Positions 62,445-64,000 of a stretch of 64,000 nucleotides of DNA are shown piece by piece. Source of the DNA: Cyanobacteria bacterium SW_9_44_58. Lineage in GTDB: Bacteria; Cyanobacteriota; Cyanobacteriia; Cyanobacteriales; Rubidibacteraceae. The stretch covers positions 1 to 64,000 of the forward strand of contig PXPI01000106.1 in assembly GCA_003021905.1 (NCBI GenBank), in the 5' to 3' direction. A program made the translations under genes and the position numbers. The notes under the pieces are model-generated. The model searched no databases, was not told where the DNA came from, and saw only the letters and a list, made by a program, of their open reading frames with translations. Each line of letters starts with the position of its first letter. Position 1 is the stretch's first letter.

Positions 62445-63575
62445 TTAATGAGGAAATTGGGCCATAAATTTGCGATCAATGTGGTCTTTCCAACGCCACA
62501 GTAACGGTGAATGAAAGCCCAATGGCCCCCAAGACGCGATCGCGCTTTGGTCGCCAGTGCCAATTAAACTAAGGTAGAATCGTTGCGGTCGGTAGGGCTT
62601 TAAGGGCTTGCCCAACACAGTGCGCTGCAGATTTCGAAAGAGAGGTTTCCCTTGCCGCACGGCAAAAACCCCTGCTTTGGGGCGAGGATGACCTTGGATG
62701 GCGGCGATATCCCCCGCAGCAAACACAAAGGGATGAGACACTGACTGTAAATACTGATTGACTAAAATAAATCCTCGCTCATCAGTCGCTAACCCGCTCT
62801 TTTCAATCCAGTCGGGGGCGCTGGCTTGTGTAACCCAAAAGACAATATCGGTTTCTAGGGATAACCCCGATTCACATATTACTTTATCAGGCAGCACTTC
62901 CCTGACAGCTTCTCCTAAATGGAGCGTTACCCCGCGTTGCCTTAATAAATTATGTAAATGGCGGCGAATCCATTTGCCATGCCGCGGCAATAATTCCGGT
63001 TCCCGTTGAAATAAATGAATCGCAACTTGATCGCTGTTTTGCTGCAGTCTTTGTTGCATATTTAAAGCCAGTTCCACCCCGCCTGCGCCACCGCCGACAA
63101 TGGCAAGGGTTCTAGGTTGGTTGGGGGTAGTCTCCACCTGTTGCAAAAATTCATACCAATGGCGGAGAAACACCGGCACCGGTTTCGCAGGAACAGCATA
63201 GTCTTTTGCCCCTGATACCGTGAAAGTCGCCGGCGTAGAGCCAATATCAATGGAAACCGTATCAAAGGGAAGAGGCGGCCGATTTAAACATAAAATTTGT
63301 TTTCGCTCTAAATCAAGACCAATGGCTTTATCCTCATAAAATTTCGCTTGGGCGAGTTGGGCTAAATGAGGCAAGTCAATGTGGGTTTGCTCGTAACTGT
63401 ATAAGCCTGCCACATGAGCCGGCAACATGCCCGAATAAGGGGCTTTTTTAGTATCGCTCAACAGCGTTAGGCGGGTATTGGCAAGCGAGTGCATCTGCCA
63501 TTGCCGTAGTACAATAGCATGACTATGACCCCCACCCAGGAAAACAATATTTTGAGATTCAGAGCGCGATCGCAT
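62445..63575 (-). CDS. FAD-dependent oxidoreductase resembling the N-terminal domain of cyanobacterial SelD fusions
   Basis: NIVFLGGGHSHAIVLRQW...SGMLPAHVAGLYSYEQTHIDL; FAAGDIAAIQGHPRPKAGVFAVRQGKPLFRNL. Confidence 0.82.
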   Translation of the reverse strand: MRSRSESQNIVFLGGGHSHAIVLRQWQMHSLANTRLTLLSDTKKAPYSGMLPAHVAGLYSYEQTHIDLPHLAQLAQAKFYEDKAIGLDLERKQILCLNRPPLPFDTVSIDIGSTPATFTVSGAKDYAVPAKPVPVFLRHWYEFLQQVETTPNQPRTLAIVGGGAGGVELALNMQQRLQQNSDQVAIHLFQREPELLPRHGKWIRRHLHNLLRQRGVTLHLGEAVREVLPDKVICESGLSLETDIVFWVTQASAPDWIEKSGLATDERGFILVNQYLQSVSHPFVFAAGDIAAIQGHPRPKAGVFAVRQGKPLFRNLQRTVLGKPLKPYRPQRFYLSLIGTGDQSAIASWGPLGFHSPLLWRWKDHIDRKFMAQFPH

Positions 63576-63643
63576 GATTCATTAAATTGATGCAGTCGTT
63601 TCTATTGTTCCATTGATATCTGAATCAATTCTGAAAAGGAACC

Positions 63644-64000
63644 ATGAGTAATCAGCAAACTGTCAGTTGTGCCATTGCATTGGGCAGCAATTTAGGAGAA
63701 TCGCAACAGAACCTAGAACAAGCGATTTCCCAGTTGAATCAATTGCCAGAAATTACCGTTAATGAGGTTTCCAGCTGGTACGAAACCGTGCCGGTTGGCC
63801 CTGCCCAACCCAATTATCTCAATGGCTGCGCTCTTGTTGCTACTAGTTTAGCGCCTCACCCTCTGCTAGATACATTATTGAGGATTGAAACCCAGTTTGG
63901 GCGTGTCCGTCAAAAGCGTTGGGGGGCGCGTACCCTTGATTTGGATTTGCTTTTATATGAAGATGTCGTGTTGGATACCCCACGCTTAAAACTGCCTCAT
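63644..64000 (+). CDS. folK: 2-amino-4-hydroxy-6-hydroxymethyldihydropteridine diphosphokinase, truncated by window end
   Basis: CAIALGSNLGESQQNLEQAI...RVRQKRWGARTLDLDLLLYEDVVLDTPRLKLPH. Confidence 0.93.
   Translation, partial: MSNQQTVSCAIALGSNLGESQQNLEQAISQLNQLPEITVNEVSSWYETVPVGPAQPNYLNGCALVATSLAPHPLLDTLLRIETQFGRVRQKRWGARTLDLDLLLYEDVVLDTPRLKLPH

Noticed and set aside
1-64000. CRISPR array
   Set aside because: No regularly spaced direct repeats with unique spacers seen; the abundant GCGATCGC palindromes are HIP1 sites.
1-64000. tRNA, rRNA, tmRNA or RNase P RNA genes
   Set aside because: No convincing T-loop/acceptor combinations or conserved RNA cores found by eye; needs tRNAscan/Infernal to confirm.

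Overview
Cyanobacterial chromosomal segment: dense HIP1 (GCGATCGC) sites plus apcF, petG, cytM, DUF1830 and DUF2555 genes. Most of the window is ordinary housekeeping and metabolic coding: aroA, pnp, moaE, ruvA, icd, tsaB, two aldolases, def, rimO, coaBC, folK, transporters and sensor kinases. The parts worth a second look are: (1) a family of about 53-nt two-stem palindromic elements, at least six copies. Several sit directly 3' of a TTGAC pentamer, and one has added 16 in-frame codons to a PRC-barrel gene. (2) IS200/IS605-type debris: a decayed tnpB with left-end and right-end hairpins, a second tnpB fragment, left-end copies at 1-48 and 49771-49818, and nested palindromes in a broken fructosamine-kinase gene. 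(3) A candidate undescribed small-molecule tailoring/export locus at 53.8-59.4 kb: sulfotransferase, MFS, GH3-family amido synthetase, Asp/Asn beta-hydroxylase and a frameshifted JmjC/cupin oxygenase. (4) A pentapeptide-repeat locus containing an unknown protein with an internally duplicated domain. (5) An orphan, decayed kaiC C-terminal fragment abutting ruvA. All calls come from reading the sequence and the supplied ORF translations. No database search was run.
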